Origin: an uncultured Clostridium sp.
GTDB lineage: Bacteria > Bacillota > Clostridia > Lachnospirales > Lachnospiraceae
DNA length: 64,000 bases
Reading direction: 5' to 3'
Assembly: GCA_900542035.1 (NCBI GenBank)
Contig: UQMJ01000011.1
Location: forward strand, 1-64,000
The position numbers were made by a program, and so were the translations under genes. The notes beneath the pieces were generated by a model, which did not search any database, was not told the origin of the DNA, and was given only the letters and a program-made list of their open reading frames with translations. Below are positions 51,182 to 58,557 of this stretch, one piece after another (the stretch's first letter is position 1; each line of letters starts with the position of its first letter).

Positions 51182-52215
51182 GAAGGATGGCAGTCTGGTT
51201 TTGTCTTTCTATAAAAAGATGGCTTCTGCATCCTGGATTTACGGTCATGCTGCTTGTTATGCCCATCCTTTTGTGGGGGATTTCCAGGTTGGAGCCGGAG
51301 GAAACAGAACGGATCCGGATTGGGGTAGCGTCAGAGGATCCAGGACTTGGAAGAGAAGTGGCAGAAGATCTGGTACGCATGGGGACAGAAGGAAGTATGT
51401 TTGAGTTCGTCCTCTATCACACGGAAGAAGAATTAAAACAGGCCGTCCGGACCAGACAGGCGGAATGCGCTTATCTGTTTCCGGAAGGATTTGAAGAAAA
51501 AATGAATGAGGGCAGATATAGGCGATCCATTCTCGTATATACGGCGCCGTCTACCATTTTGGAACCTCTGGCAGGAGAGGTGGTAATATCGGTTTTAGCA
51601 GCCAGATACGATGGGATGATGTTTGCAGATTATATTGGAAACCAGGGAAAAGAGGGAGAGCTTTTGAAAGAAGAGGCCCTTTCCTGGTATCAGGTGTATC
51701 AGGAAAATGGAAGCACCTTTGGATTTGAGTTTCGTACTTCGCTGGAAGAGCCTGTACTGGAAAAAAAGAGCGTATTCCCAGTACGGGGGCTGATTGGGAT
51801 TTTTGTGTTTTTATCGGCTTTTTTTGCAGCCTGCAGTGTAAAAGAGGATGAAAGAAACGGGCTGTTTCTGGCAGTTCCCTATGGAGAACGGACAGTTTGC
51901 AGAATCGGAGCTTTGGCGGCGCCGGTCTTCCTGGCGGGTCTGTCCGGACTGGCTGGTTTGTGGGCAGCCGGCGAAGTCCAGAATGCGATTATGGAGATGG
52001 CAGCTCTTACTGTCTGCGGGGCGGGAGCCGTTTTTTATGCCGGTCTGGCCTGTATGGCGGTTCCAAAACCAGAATGGATAGCCATGTGTATTCCGGTTCT
52101 GGCTCTGGGACTTTTCCTGATATGCCCGATTTTTATAGATATTGGAAAATGGCTGGACGTCATAGGAACCATCCGATGGTTTCTGCCGCCGGCCTGGTAT
52201 CTTCAGTTCTTTTAA
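51178..52215 (+). CDS. ABC-2-type permease, second subunit
   Basis: A 345-residue paralogue of the preceding permease with the same layout: an N-terminal helix (GFTVMLLVMPILLWGISRL, about 20-38), an extracellular domain beginning ERIRIGVASEDPG, and C-terminal helices. Its extracellular part matches the first subunit's in plan (KVGVVVPEEDG there, RIGVASEDPG here), which suggests gene duplication and a heterodimer. GGAG at 51167-51170 favours the ATG at 51178. Confidence 0.8.
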   Translation: MRRMAVWFCLSIKRWLLHPGFTVMLLVMPILLWGISRLEPEETERIRIGVASEDPGLGREVAEDLVRMGTEGSMFEFVLYHTEEELKQAVRTRQAECAYLFPEGFEEKMNEGRYRRSILVYTAPSTILEPLAGEVVISVLAARYDGMMFADYIGNQGKEGELLKEEALSWYQVYQENGSTFGFEFRTSLEEPVLEKKSVFPVRGLIGIFVFLSAFFAACSVKEDERNGLFLAVPYGERTVCRIGALAAPVFLAGLSGLAGLWAAGEVQNAIMEMAALTVCGAGAVFYAGLACMAVPKPEWIAMCIPVLALGLFLICPIFIDIGKWLDVIGTIRWFLPPAWYLQFF

Positions 52216-52305
52216 AATGGTGCAAAAGAATATTTTGGGAAAATCCGTACATTCTATCTACAGATATAAAAAGGAAAGTTTTGCTGATGAGAGGAGTATA
52301 CGGAT

Positions 52306-52734
52306 ATGAATGGAAATGCAGAACTGCTGAATTTTATTTATCAGAATTCCCAGATGGGAGCAGAAACCATGGAACAGTTCATGGGAATGACCAAGGATGA
52401 GGAGTTCCTTGGTTTTCTGGGAAAGCAGCAGGAAGGTTACCGGAATTTTCACAAAAAGGCCAAACAGATGCTTTGTGAAAACGGATTTGATGAAAAGGGA
52501 CTGGGAACATTTGAAAAACTCCGGACCTACCTGATGATTAACGTGCAGACCATGGCAGACAAGAGCGTTTCCCATATGGCAGAAATGCTGATTCAGGGAA
52601 GCACAATGGGAATCAATGACGCTATTAAAAAAGTGAGAGAGTATCCGGACGCGGATCCAAAGTCTGTAAAGCTGATGGAAGAGCTCCAGAAGTTTGAAGA
52701 GAAAAGTTTAGAAAAATTAAAGGGATTTTTATAA
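52306..52734 (+). CDS. small helical protein, ferritin-like in pattern
   Basis: A 142-residue predicted all-alpha cytoplasmic protein (LLNFIYQNSQMGAETMEQFM, EFLGFLGKQQEGYRNFHKKA, then two more helices). The spacing of Glu and His on long helices resembles small ferritin-like or DUF2383-type four-helix proteins, but no full metal-binding set can be assigned. The function is unknown. It has its own ribosome site (GAGGAG) and a terminator follows. Confidence 0.55.
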   Translation: MNGNAELLNFIYQNSQMGAETMEQFMGMTKDEEFLGFLGKQQEGYRNFHKKAKQMLCENGFDEKGLGTFEKLRTYLMINVQTMADKSVSHMAEMLIQGSTMGINDAIKKVREYPDADPKSVKLMEELQKFEEKSLEKLKGFL

Positions 52735-52740
52735 AAGAAA

Positions 52741-52784
52741 AGCTGCAGGGATATTCCGGATCGGATCCTCTGCAGCTGTTTTTT
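52741..52784. terminator. terminator between convergent genes
   Basis: AGCTGCAG pairs with CTGCAGCT across about 21 bases with additional GGA/TCC pairs. TGTTTTTT follows on the plus strand. Confidence 0.8.
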
Positions 52785-53991
52785 ATGCCTCTATTTCTTC
52801 TGCAATTTTTCCAGCCAGAGTTTCCAGAACTTCTAACTGGCCGTCTTTTAAAGAAGATTTTAAGCTTACGCTGGTCTCTAAGACCGTCATATTTTTCATG
52901 GTTTCCAGAATCGCCTTCATCTGTTTGGAAGCGGTGCTTGCCCAGGAACCGTTGTCTAATAAAGCGACGGTGCGGTTCTGCAGGTTCAGAGCTTTCATAT
53001 CTAAAAGAACGTGTTCCATAGCCGGATATAACCCGCCGTTATAAGTAGGGGCAGCCAGGACAATGTGACTGGTCCGGAAGGACTCGGAAATACACTGGGA
53101 AACATGGGTAGAAGAAACGTCGTATACCGCGATGTTTTTGATTCCCTTGTCAGCCAGCATGGCAGCCAGGACGTTGGCAGCATTTTCTGTATTGCCGTAC
53201 ATAGAACCGTAAAGGATCACAACAGACTTTTCTTCCGGCGTATAGGTACTCCACAGCTGATACTTGTCCAGCAGATAGGAAATATTAGTTCTCCAGATTG
53301 GTCCATGCAGCGGGCAGATGATTTCGATATTAAAGGTGCTTAACTTTTTAATGGCATTCTGAACCTGCAGGCCGAATTTACCGACAATGTTGGTATAATA
53401 CCGTCTGGCGTCATTTAACCAGTCTCTGTCAAAATTGATTTCATCATTAAAAATATTGCCGTTTAATGCGCCGAAGGTACCGAACGCATCTGCAGAAAAC
53501 AGCACTTTTTCGGAGGTTTCGTAGGTTACCATTACTTCCGGCCAATGTACCATAGGAGTCATGGCAAAAGCTAACGTGTGGCTTCCCAGCTCTAAGGTAT
53601 CGCCTTCTTTTACAATAACGGAACGGTCGGACAGGTCGGAAATCTCATAAAACTGTCCCATGATCTGAAACGTTTTTGCATTTCCTACCAGCTTAACTTC
53701 TGGATGCAGGGCGAGGATATCGGCAATTGCGGAGCAGTGATCTGGCTCCATGTGGTTGATGACCAGGTAATCCAGAGAACGGCCGTTTAAAACGTGCTGG
53801 ACGTTTTCCAGAAACTGTGAGCGGATAGAAGGATCTGCTGTGTCCATAAGAACTGTTTTTTCATCCAGGATGACATAGGAGTTATAGGAGACGCCATTGG
53901 GGATCGGAAACAGATTTTCAAATAATGCAAGACGGCGATCATTTCCGCCTACCCAATGAATACTGTCTGTTATTTTTCTGGTACAATACAT
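52783..53991 (-). CDS. fprA: FprA-family A-type flavoprotein (diiron flavodoxin oxidoreductase)
   Basis: A 402-residue cytoplasmic enzyme reducing O2 to water or NO to N2O. It protects anaerobes from oxidative or nitrosative stress. The N-terminal metallo-beta-lactamase-fold domain has the diiron motif HMEPDHCS, with later His/Asp ligands (MVHWPEVM, FSADAFG, PLHGPIW). The C-terminal flavodoxin domain binds FMN (YGSMYGNTENAA, APTYNGG, NGSWA). GGTGG upstream selects the ATG at 53991. An own promoter lies upstream. Confidence 0.94.
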   Translation of the reverse strand: MYCTRKITDSIHWVGGNDRRLALFENLFPIPNGVSYNSYVILDEKTVLMDTADPSIRSQFLENVQHVLNGRSLDYLVINHMEPDHCSAIADILALHPEVKLVGNAKTFQIMGQFYEISDLSDRSVIVKEGDTLELGSHTLAFAMTPMVHWPEVMVTYETSEKVLFSADAFGTFGALNGNIFNDEINFDRDWLNDARRYYTNIVGKFGLQVQNAIKKLSTFNIEIICPLHGPIWRTNISYLLDKYQLWSTYTPEEKSVVILYGSMYGNTENAANVLAAMLADKGIKNIAVYDVSSTHVSQCISESFRTSHIVLAAPTYNGGLYPAMEHVLLDMKALNLQNRTVALLDNGSWASTASKQMKAILETMKNMTVLETSVSLKSSLKDGQLEVLETLAGKIAEEIEA

Positions 53992-54067
53992 GAAATACCA
54001 CCTTTCTGTGAATCGATATATGGAATGGGGGATTAGTTGTAACTTACTTAAGTGCTCCAAATTCAAT

Positions 54068-54096
54068 ATTATACTATAAAGTTTCCAAAATGTCAT
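54068..54096 (-). promoter_or_regulatory. fprA promoter
   Basis: On the minus strand ATGACA (54096-54091), 17 bp and TATAAT (54073-54068). The leader to the ATG at 53991 is about 70 nt. Confidence 0.7.
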
Positions 54097-54237
54097 CGGT
54101 TTATCAAGGATTTTAAAGAAAAAAACAGAAAAATATCACGGCTGCTGTTTTTCAGAGAAAATAGGGGTGTTCTATTTAGTAAAATTATGATAAACTATAC
54201 TCAGTATGCCTATAGAGAGATTAAGGAGGAATTCCCT

Positions 54238-55155
54238 ATGATTCAGAAATTAATTGAAAAAATTCAAAAAACCAAAGCGCCTATCTGTGTTGGACTGGAT
54301 CCAATGCTGTCTTACCTTCCAGAGCACTTGCTGCAGAAGTCTTTTTCCGAGTACGGCGAGACGTTAGAAGGTGCAGCTGACGCAATCTGGCAGTTTAATA
54401 AAGCGATTGTAGACGCTACCTATGATTTGATTCCATCTGTAAAGCCTCAGATCGCCATGTATGAGCAGTTTGGCATTGAAGGATTAAAAGTATATAAGAA
54501 AACCGTGGATTACTGTCAGGAAAAGGGCCTGGTGGTAATCGGCGACGCCAAGAGAGGCGACATCGGTTCGACTTCTGCCGCATATGCAACCGCTCACATC
54601 GGAAACGTAAAAGTAGGCTCCAACGTATGTTCCGGTTTCGGCACAGATTTTGTAACCGTTAATCCATACTTTGGAACAGACGGCATTCAGCCATTTGTAG
54701 ACGCCTGCAAGGAGAATGATAAGGGGCTGTTTATTCTGGTTAAGACCTCCAATCCTTCCAGCGGCGAATTCCAGGACAAGTTAGTAGACGGACGTCCGGT
54801 GTATGAACTGGTAGCAGATAAGGTAGTAGAGTGGGGCAGAGAGTCCATGGACGGAACCTACAGCAACGTAGGCGCAGTAGTGGGCGCAACCTATCCGGAA
54901 ATGAGCCGCATCTTAAGAAAATTAATGCCGAACACCTATTTCTTAGTACCTGGCTACGGCGCTCAGGGCGGTACGGCTAAAGATTTAAAATACTGCTTTA
55001 ATGAAGACGGCTTAGGCGCCATTGTCAACTCTTCCAGAGGCATTATTGCTGCTTATAAGAGCGCTTCTTACGAGAAGTTTGGTCCAACACATTTTGCGGA
55101 CGCTTCCAGACAGGCAGTTATCGACATGGTAGCAGACATTAACAGCGTATTATAA
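54238..55155 (+). CDS. pyrF: orotidine 5'-phosphate decarboxylase (type 2)
   Basis: The last step of UMP synthesis. At 305 residues it is the longer type-2 enzyme. ICVGLDPML opens the barrel, VVIGDAKRGDIGSTS carries the catalytic Lys-Asp pair and LVPGYGAQGG is the phosphate loop. AAGGAGGA selects the ATG at 54238; the frame is open from 54052 but that stretch contains the fprA promoter. It is the first gene of pyrF-pyrK-pyrD-pyrE. Confidence 0.96.
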   Translation: MIQKLIEKIQKTKAPICVGLDPMLSYLPEHLLQKSFSEYGETLEGAADAIWQFNKAIVDATYDLIPSVKPQIAMYEQFGIEGLKVYKKTVDYCQEKGLVVIGDAKRGDIGSTSAAYATAHIGNVKVGSNVCSGFGTDFVTVNPYFGTDGIQPFVDACKENDKGLFILVKTSNPSSGEFQDKLVDGRPVYELVADKVVEWGRESMDGTYSNVGAVVGATYPEMSRILRKLMPNTYFLVPGYGAQGGTAKDLKYCFNEDGLGAIVNSSRGIIAAYKSASYEKFGPTHFADASRQAVIDMVADINSVL

Positions 55156-55171
55156 TTGACCAGGAGGAAAC

Positions 55172-55948
55172 ATGGCACAGGTAAAATTAACAGCATCCGT
55201 AGCCAGTCAGGAAAAACTGGCAGACGGCATTTACAGTATGTGGATTGACGCAGAGCCGGTAGCTTCCCAGGCAAAGGCCGGACAATTTGTTTCCGTATAT
55301 TCCAAAGACGGCGCAAAACTGCTTCCAAGACCCATCAGTCTCTGTGAAGTAGACAAAGAACAGGGCAAAATCCGCCTGGTTTATCGGGTGGCGGGCGCTG
55401 GAACCGAAGAATTTTCCCATTATCAGCCAGGAGATTCCATTGATATTTTAGGCCCTCTGGGAAATGGATTCCCGTTGGAGCAGATGGCTGGAAAAAAAGC
55501 GTTTTTAATCGGCGGAGGCATTGGCGTGCCTCCGATGCTGGAACTGGCAAAAGCACTGGACTGTGAAAAACAGGCGGTTCTCGGCTATCGGGACGCGGCT
55601 ATGTTTTTAAAGGAAGAGTTTGAACCATATGCAGCCGTATACGTTGCTACAGAAGACGGCAGCGTGGGTACAAAAGGAAACGTTATGGATGCAATCAGGG
55701 AAAACGGCCTGGAAGCAGACGTAATATTTGCCTGCGGCCCAACCCCGATGCTTCGGGCAATTAAGGCTTACGCATTAGAACACAACATAGAGTGTTACTT
55801 ATCCCTGGAGGAGAAGATGGCCTGCGGCATCGGGGCGTGCCTGGCCTGCGTCTGCAAGTCCAAAGACGTAGACGAGCATTCCCACGTCCATAACAAGAGA
55901 ATCTGCAAAGACGGTCCTGTTTTTCGGGCAGAGGAGGTGGAGCTGTAA
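55172..55948 (+). CDS. pyrK: dihydroorotate dehydrogenase electron-transfer subunit
   Basis: A 258-residue FAD/[2Fe-2S] protein that passes electrons from PyrD to NAD. It has an N-terminal flavin-binding barrel (LLPRPISLCEV), a nucleotide-binding domain (LIGGGIGVPPMLELAKAL) and a C-terminal iron-sulfur motif (CGIGACLACVCKSKD ... RICKDGPVF). Its stop overlaps the pyrD start (TAATG). Confidence 0.96.
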   Translation: MAQVKLTASVASQEKLADGIYSMWIDAEPVASQAKAGQFVSVYSKDGAKLLPRPISLCEVDKEQGKIRLVYRVAGAGTEEFSHYQPGDSIDILGPLGNGFPLEQMAGKKAFLIGGGIGVPPMLELAKALDCEKQAVLGYRDAAMFLKEEFEPYAAVYVATEDGSVGTKGNVMDAIRENGLEADVIFACGPTPMLRAIKAYALEHNIECYLSLEEKMACGIGACLACVCKSKDVDEHSHVHNKRICKDGPVFRAEEVEL

Positions 55949-56850
55949 TGAATACCAGAGTCAGCCTGGCTGGAGTCGAATTAAAAAATCCGGTCATGAC
56001 AGCTTCCGGAACCTTTGGTTCCGGCGCGGAATATGGAGAGATGGTAGATTTAAACAAGCTGGGAGCAGTGGTAACCAAAGGCGTTGCCAACGTGCCCTGG
56101 CCAGGCAATCCGACGCCCCGTATTGCAGAGACTTACGGCGGCATGATCAATGCCATCGGATTACAGAATCCAGGCATTGATGTGTTTGTAAAAAGAGACA
56201 TTCCGTTTTTAAAGCAGTATGATACCAGGATTATTGTCAATGTCTGCGGAAAGACCACAGAAGATTACATCGAAGTAGTAGAGCGCTTGGGAGATGAGCC
56301 GGTGGATATGCTGGAAATCAACATTTCCTGCCCCAATGTAAAAGAAGGCGGAATTGCCTTCGGCCAGGATCCCAAGGCAGTTGAGGCCATTACCAGGGAA
56401 GTGAAGAAATACGCAAAACAGCCGGTAATTATGAAGTTAAGCCCCAATGTTACGGATATTACCGTAATGGCAAAGGCAGCGGAAGCCGGCGGCGCAGATG
56501 TGCTTTCCCTGATTAATACCCTGACCGGTATGAAGATTGACATCAATAAGAGAACCTTTGCAGTGGCAAACCGTACCGGCGGTATGTCCGGACCTGCCGT
56601 AAAGCCGGTAGCGGTGCGGATGGTCTACCAGGTAGCCCAGGCGGTCAAACTGCCGATTATCGGCATGGGCGGCATTATGAATGCTGACGACGCCATGGAG
56701 TTTATTTTAGCGGGCGCTTCCGCAGTAGCAGTAGGAACCGCCAATTTCCACAATCCTTACGCAACGGAAGAGATTGCGGCGGGCATCGAACGCTACATGA
56801 GAAAGCACCAGATTGAAGACATCCGAGAATTAATCGGAGCGGTGAGATAA
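55948..56850 (+). CDS. pyrD: dihydroorotate dehydrogenase, NAD-dependent (type 1B)
   Basis: A 300-residue FMN enzyme oxidising dihydroorotate. It has NPVMTASGTFGSG at the start, the catalytic-loop Cys in NISCPNVKEGG (type 1B), and GMGGIMNADDA at the phosphate site. It pairs with PyrK encoded just upstream. Confidence 0.96.
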   Translation: MNTRVSLAGVELKNPVMTASGTFGSGAEYGEMVDLNKLGAVVTKGVANVPWPGNPTPRIAETYGGMINAIGLQNPGIDVFVKRDIPFLKQYDTRIIVNVCGKTTEDYIEVVERLGDEPVDMLEINISCPNVKEGGIAFGQDPKAVEAITREVKKYAKQPVIMKLSPNVTDITVMAKAAEAGGADVLSLINTLTGMKIDINKRTFAVANRTGGMSGPAVKPVAVRMVYQVAQAVKLPIIGMGGIMNADDAMEFILAGASAVAVGTANFHNPYATEEIAAGIERYMRKHQIEDIRELIGAVR

Positions 56851-56882
56851 AAAATCATGTCCTTACAGATGGAGGTTTAGAT

Positions 56883-57557
56883 ATGGAACAGTATAAACAG
56901 GAATTTATAGAGTTCATGGTAGACAGCAATGTCTTAAAGTTTGGAGATTTTACATTAAAGAGCGGACGCAAGTCCCCGTTCTTTATGAATGCAGGAGCTT
57001 ACGTAACCGGAACCCAGCTTCGCAAGCTGGGCGAATACTACGCAAAAGCCATTCACGACAACTACGGTCTGGATTTTGACGTTTTATTCGGACCGGCTTA
57101 CAAGGGAATCCCGTTAAGCGTTGCAACCGCTATGGCAATCAGCGAGCTGTACGGAAAGGATGTAAAGTACTGCTCCAACCGGAAAGAAGTAAAAGATCAC
57201 GGCGATACCGGAATCCTTTTGGGAAGCCCGATTAAGGACGGCGACAGAGTGGTAGTCATTGAAGACGTTACCACTTCCGGCAAATCCATCGAAGAGACCT
57301 TCCCGATCTTAAAGGCACAGGGAAATGTTGAAATTAAGGGATTAATCGTTTCCTTAAACCGTATGGAAAGAGGAAAGGGAGAAAAGTGCGCTCTGGAAGA
57401 AATCCAGGATTTATATGGTTTCCCAACTGCTGCCATCGTCAATATGCAGGAAGTTACCGAATATCTGTACAACAGGGAGTGCGGCGGCAAAGTAGTAATT
57501 GACGATACCATTAAAGCTGCGATTGACGCTTATTATGAGCAGTACGGGGCAAAATAA
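56883..57557 (+). CDS. pyrE: orotate phosphoribosyltransferase
   Basis: Joins orotate to PRPP to form OMP. A 224-residue enzyme with the PRPP loop VVVIEDVTTSGKSI, LKSGRKSPFFMNAG at the start and FGPAYKGIPL. It completes the pyr cluster; carbamoyl-phosphate, aspartate and dihydroorotase genes are not in the window. Confidence 0.96.
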   Translation: MEQYKQEFIEFMVDSNVLKFGDFTLKSGRKSPFFMNAGAYVTGTQLRKLGEYYAKAIHDNYGLDFDVLFGPAYKGIPLSVATAMAISELYGKDVKYCSNRKEVKDHGDTGILLGSPIKDGDRVVVIEDVTTSGKSIEETFPILKAQGNVEIKGLIVSLNRMERGKGEKCALEEIQDLYGFPTAAIVNMQEVTEYLYNRECGGKVVIDDTIKAAIDAYYEQYGAK

Positions 57558-57589
57558 AACAGCCGCGAAATACCGGAAGGAGAGAAATT

Positions 57590-57739
57590 ATGGAGCGAGT
57601 CTATAAGACCATGCGCAATGTAGGAGCAGGAAATATTGCCATTGGAATCATTATCGCCATTACCGGCCTGGCAGTTGGAGTTGTTGCCATTGTCAATGGG
57701 GCGCTGTTATTAAAGCGCAAATCAGAAATTGAGTTTTAA
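57590..57739 (+). CDS. 49-residue single-helix membrane peptide
   Basis: GGAAGGAGAG precedes an ATG at 57590. The frame encodes MERVYKTMRNVGAGNIAIG, a helix of about 25 residues (IIIAITGLAVGVVAIVNGAL) and a basic tail LLKRKSEIEF before TAA at 57737-57739. The codon use resembles its neighbours, and it sits tightly between pyrE and the VanZ-like gene in the same direction, so it is likely real. Function unknown. Confidence 0.7.
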   Translation: MERVYKTMRNVGAGNIAIGIIIAITGLAVGVVAIVNGALLLKRKSEIEF

Positions 57740-57751
57740 GCGGGGCATTAC

Positions 57752-58240
57752 ATGATTAAGAATACGACAAAGAACCAGAAACTGGGTTGGGTATTGTTTC
57801 TTTCCTACCTGATCCTACTGGTTTATTTCCTGTTCTTTGCGGAAGAGTTTGGAAGGACCACCAGGCCCCAGGATACCTATGCCTATAATCTGGAATTGTT
57901 TAAAGAAATCCGTAGATTCTGGACATATCGGGACGTGGTGGGAATCAAAAGTTTTCTGCTGAATGTCATCGGCAATATTGCAGGGTTTCTGCCGGCTGGC
58001 TTTTTCCTTCCCATAGTCAGCCGCAGAAGCAAAAAATGGTACAATACCTTTTTGATTTGCTTTTTTTTCAGCTTATCAGTGGAAACGGTTCAGCTTGTGT
58101 TTAAAGTGGGAAGCTTTGATGTGGATGATATTATGCTGAATGTGTCAGGAGCAGTTCTTGGCTATATTCTGTATCAGATTGTGCAGATGGTAAGGAGTAA
58201 GCATCGTGTTAGGAAAAAGAAAAAAAGGACAGCCAGATAA
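57752..58240 (+). CDS. VanZ-like membrane protein
   Basis: A 162-residue protein with four predicted helices. The core SVETVQLVFKVGSFDVDDIMLN is the VanZ-family signature, with acidic residues between helices. VanZ confers low-level teicoplanin resistance in enterococci; most relatives have unknown roles. The C-terminus is very basic (HRVRKKKKR). It overlaps the next gene by 35 bases. Confidence 0.85.
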   Translation: MIKNTTKNQKLGWVLFLSYLILLVYFLFFAEEFGRTTRPQDTYAYNLELFKEIRRFWTYRDVVGIKSFLLNVIGNIAGFLPAGFFLPIVSRRSKKWYNTFLICFFFSLSVETVQLVFKVGSFDVDDIMLNVSGAVLGYILYQIVQMVRSKHRVRKKKKRTAR

Positions 58241-58553
58241 GCCCAAAAAGGTGTCATATATCCGGAAGCCTTTGGCAAAACACAGCAAATGGTCCCTGGG
58301 GCTTTCAGCCGCAGGGCTGCTTTTATTTGCCGGAACTATGTATATTGCAGTAAAAGAACAGGGGCAAAGCGGTATGTATGCAGGCGCGCTGGGATTTTCC
58401 AGTATGGTGTTTTCCATATTGGGATTGTGGTACAGCGTCCACGCGTTTCGAGAAAAGGAAAAAAAATATATACTGGCCAGAATCAGCCTGCTGATAAGCG
58501 GAATTCTGGTTCTTGCATGGCTGGTTATGATTATAATTGGAATAAGGAGCTGA
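58206..58553 (+). CDS. small three-helix membrane protein (DUF6142-like)
   Basis: A 115-residue protein with a GTG start eight bases after TAAGGAG. A basic N-terminal tail (MLGKRKKGQPDKPKK) precedes three helices (LGLSAAGLLLFAGTMYIAV, then ALGFSSMVFSILGLWY and ISLLISGILVLAWLVMIII). I associate this family with DUF6142 from memory. The function is unknown. The M29 gene follows after four bases, so they are probably co-transcribed. Confidence 0.65.
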   Translation: MLGKRKKGQPDKPKKVSYIRKPLAKHSKWSLGLSAAGLLLFAGTMYIAVKEQGQSGMYAGALGFSSMVFSILGLWYSVHAFREKEKKYILARISLLISGILVLAWLVMIIIGIRS

Positions 58554-58557
58554 GACA

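Noticed and set aside
54052..54237. A longer pyrF N-terminus starting at 54052
   Set aside because: This stretch contains the divergent fprA promoter and lacks a ribosome site, whereas 54238 has AAGGAGGA and matches the family start.
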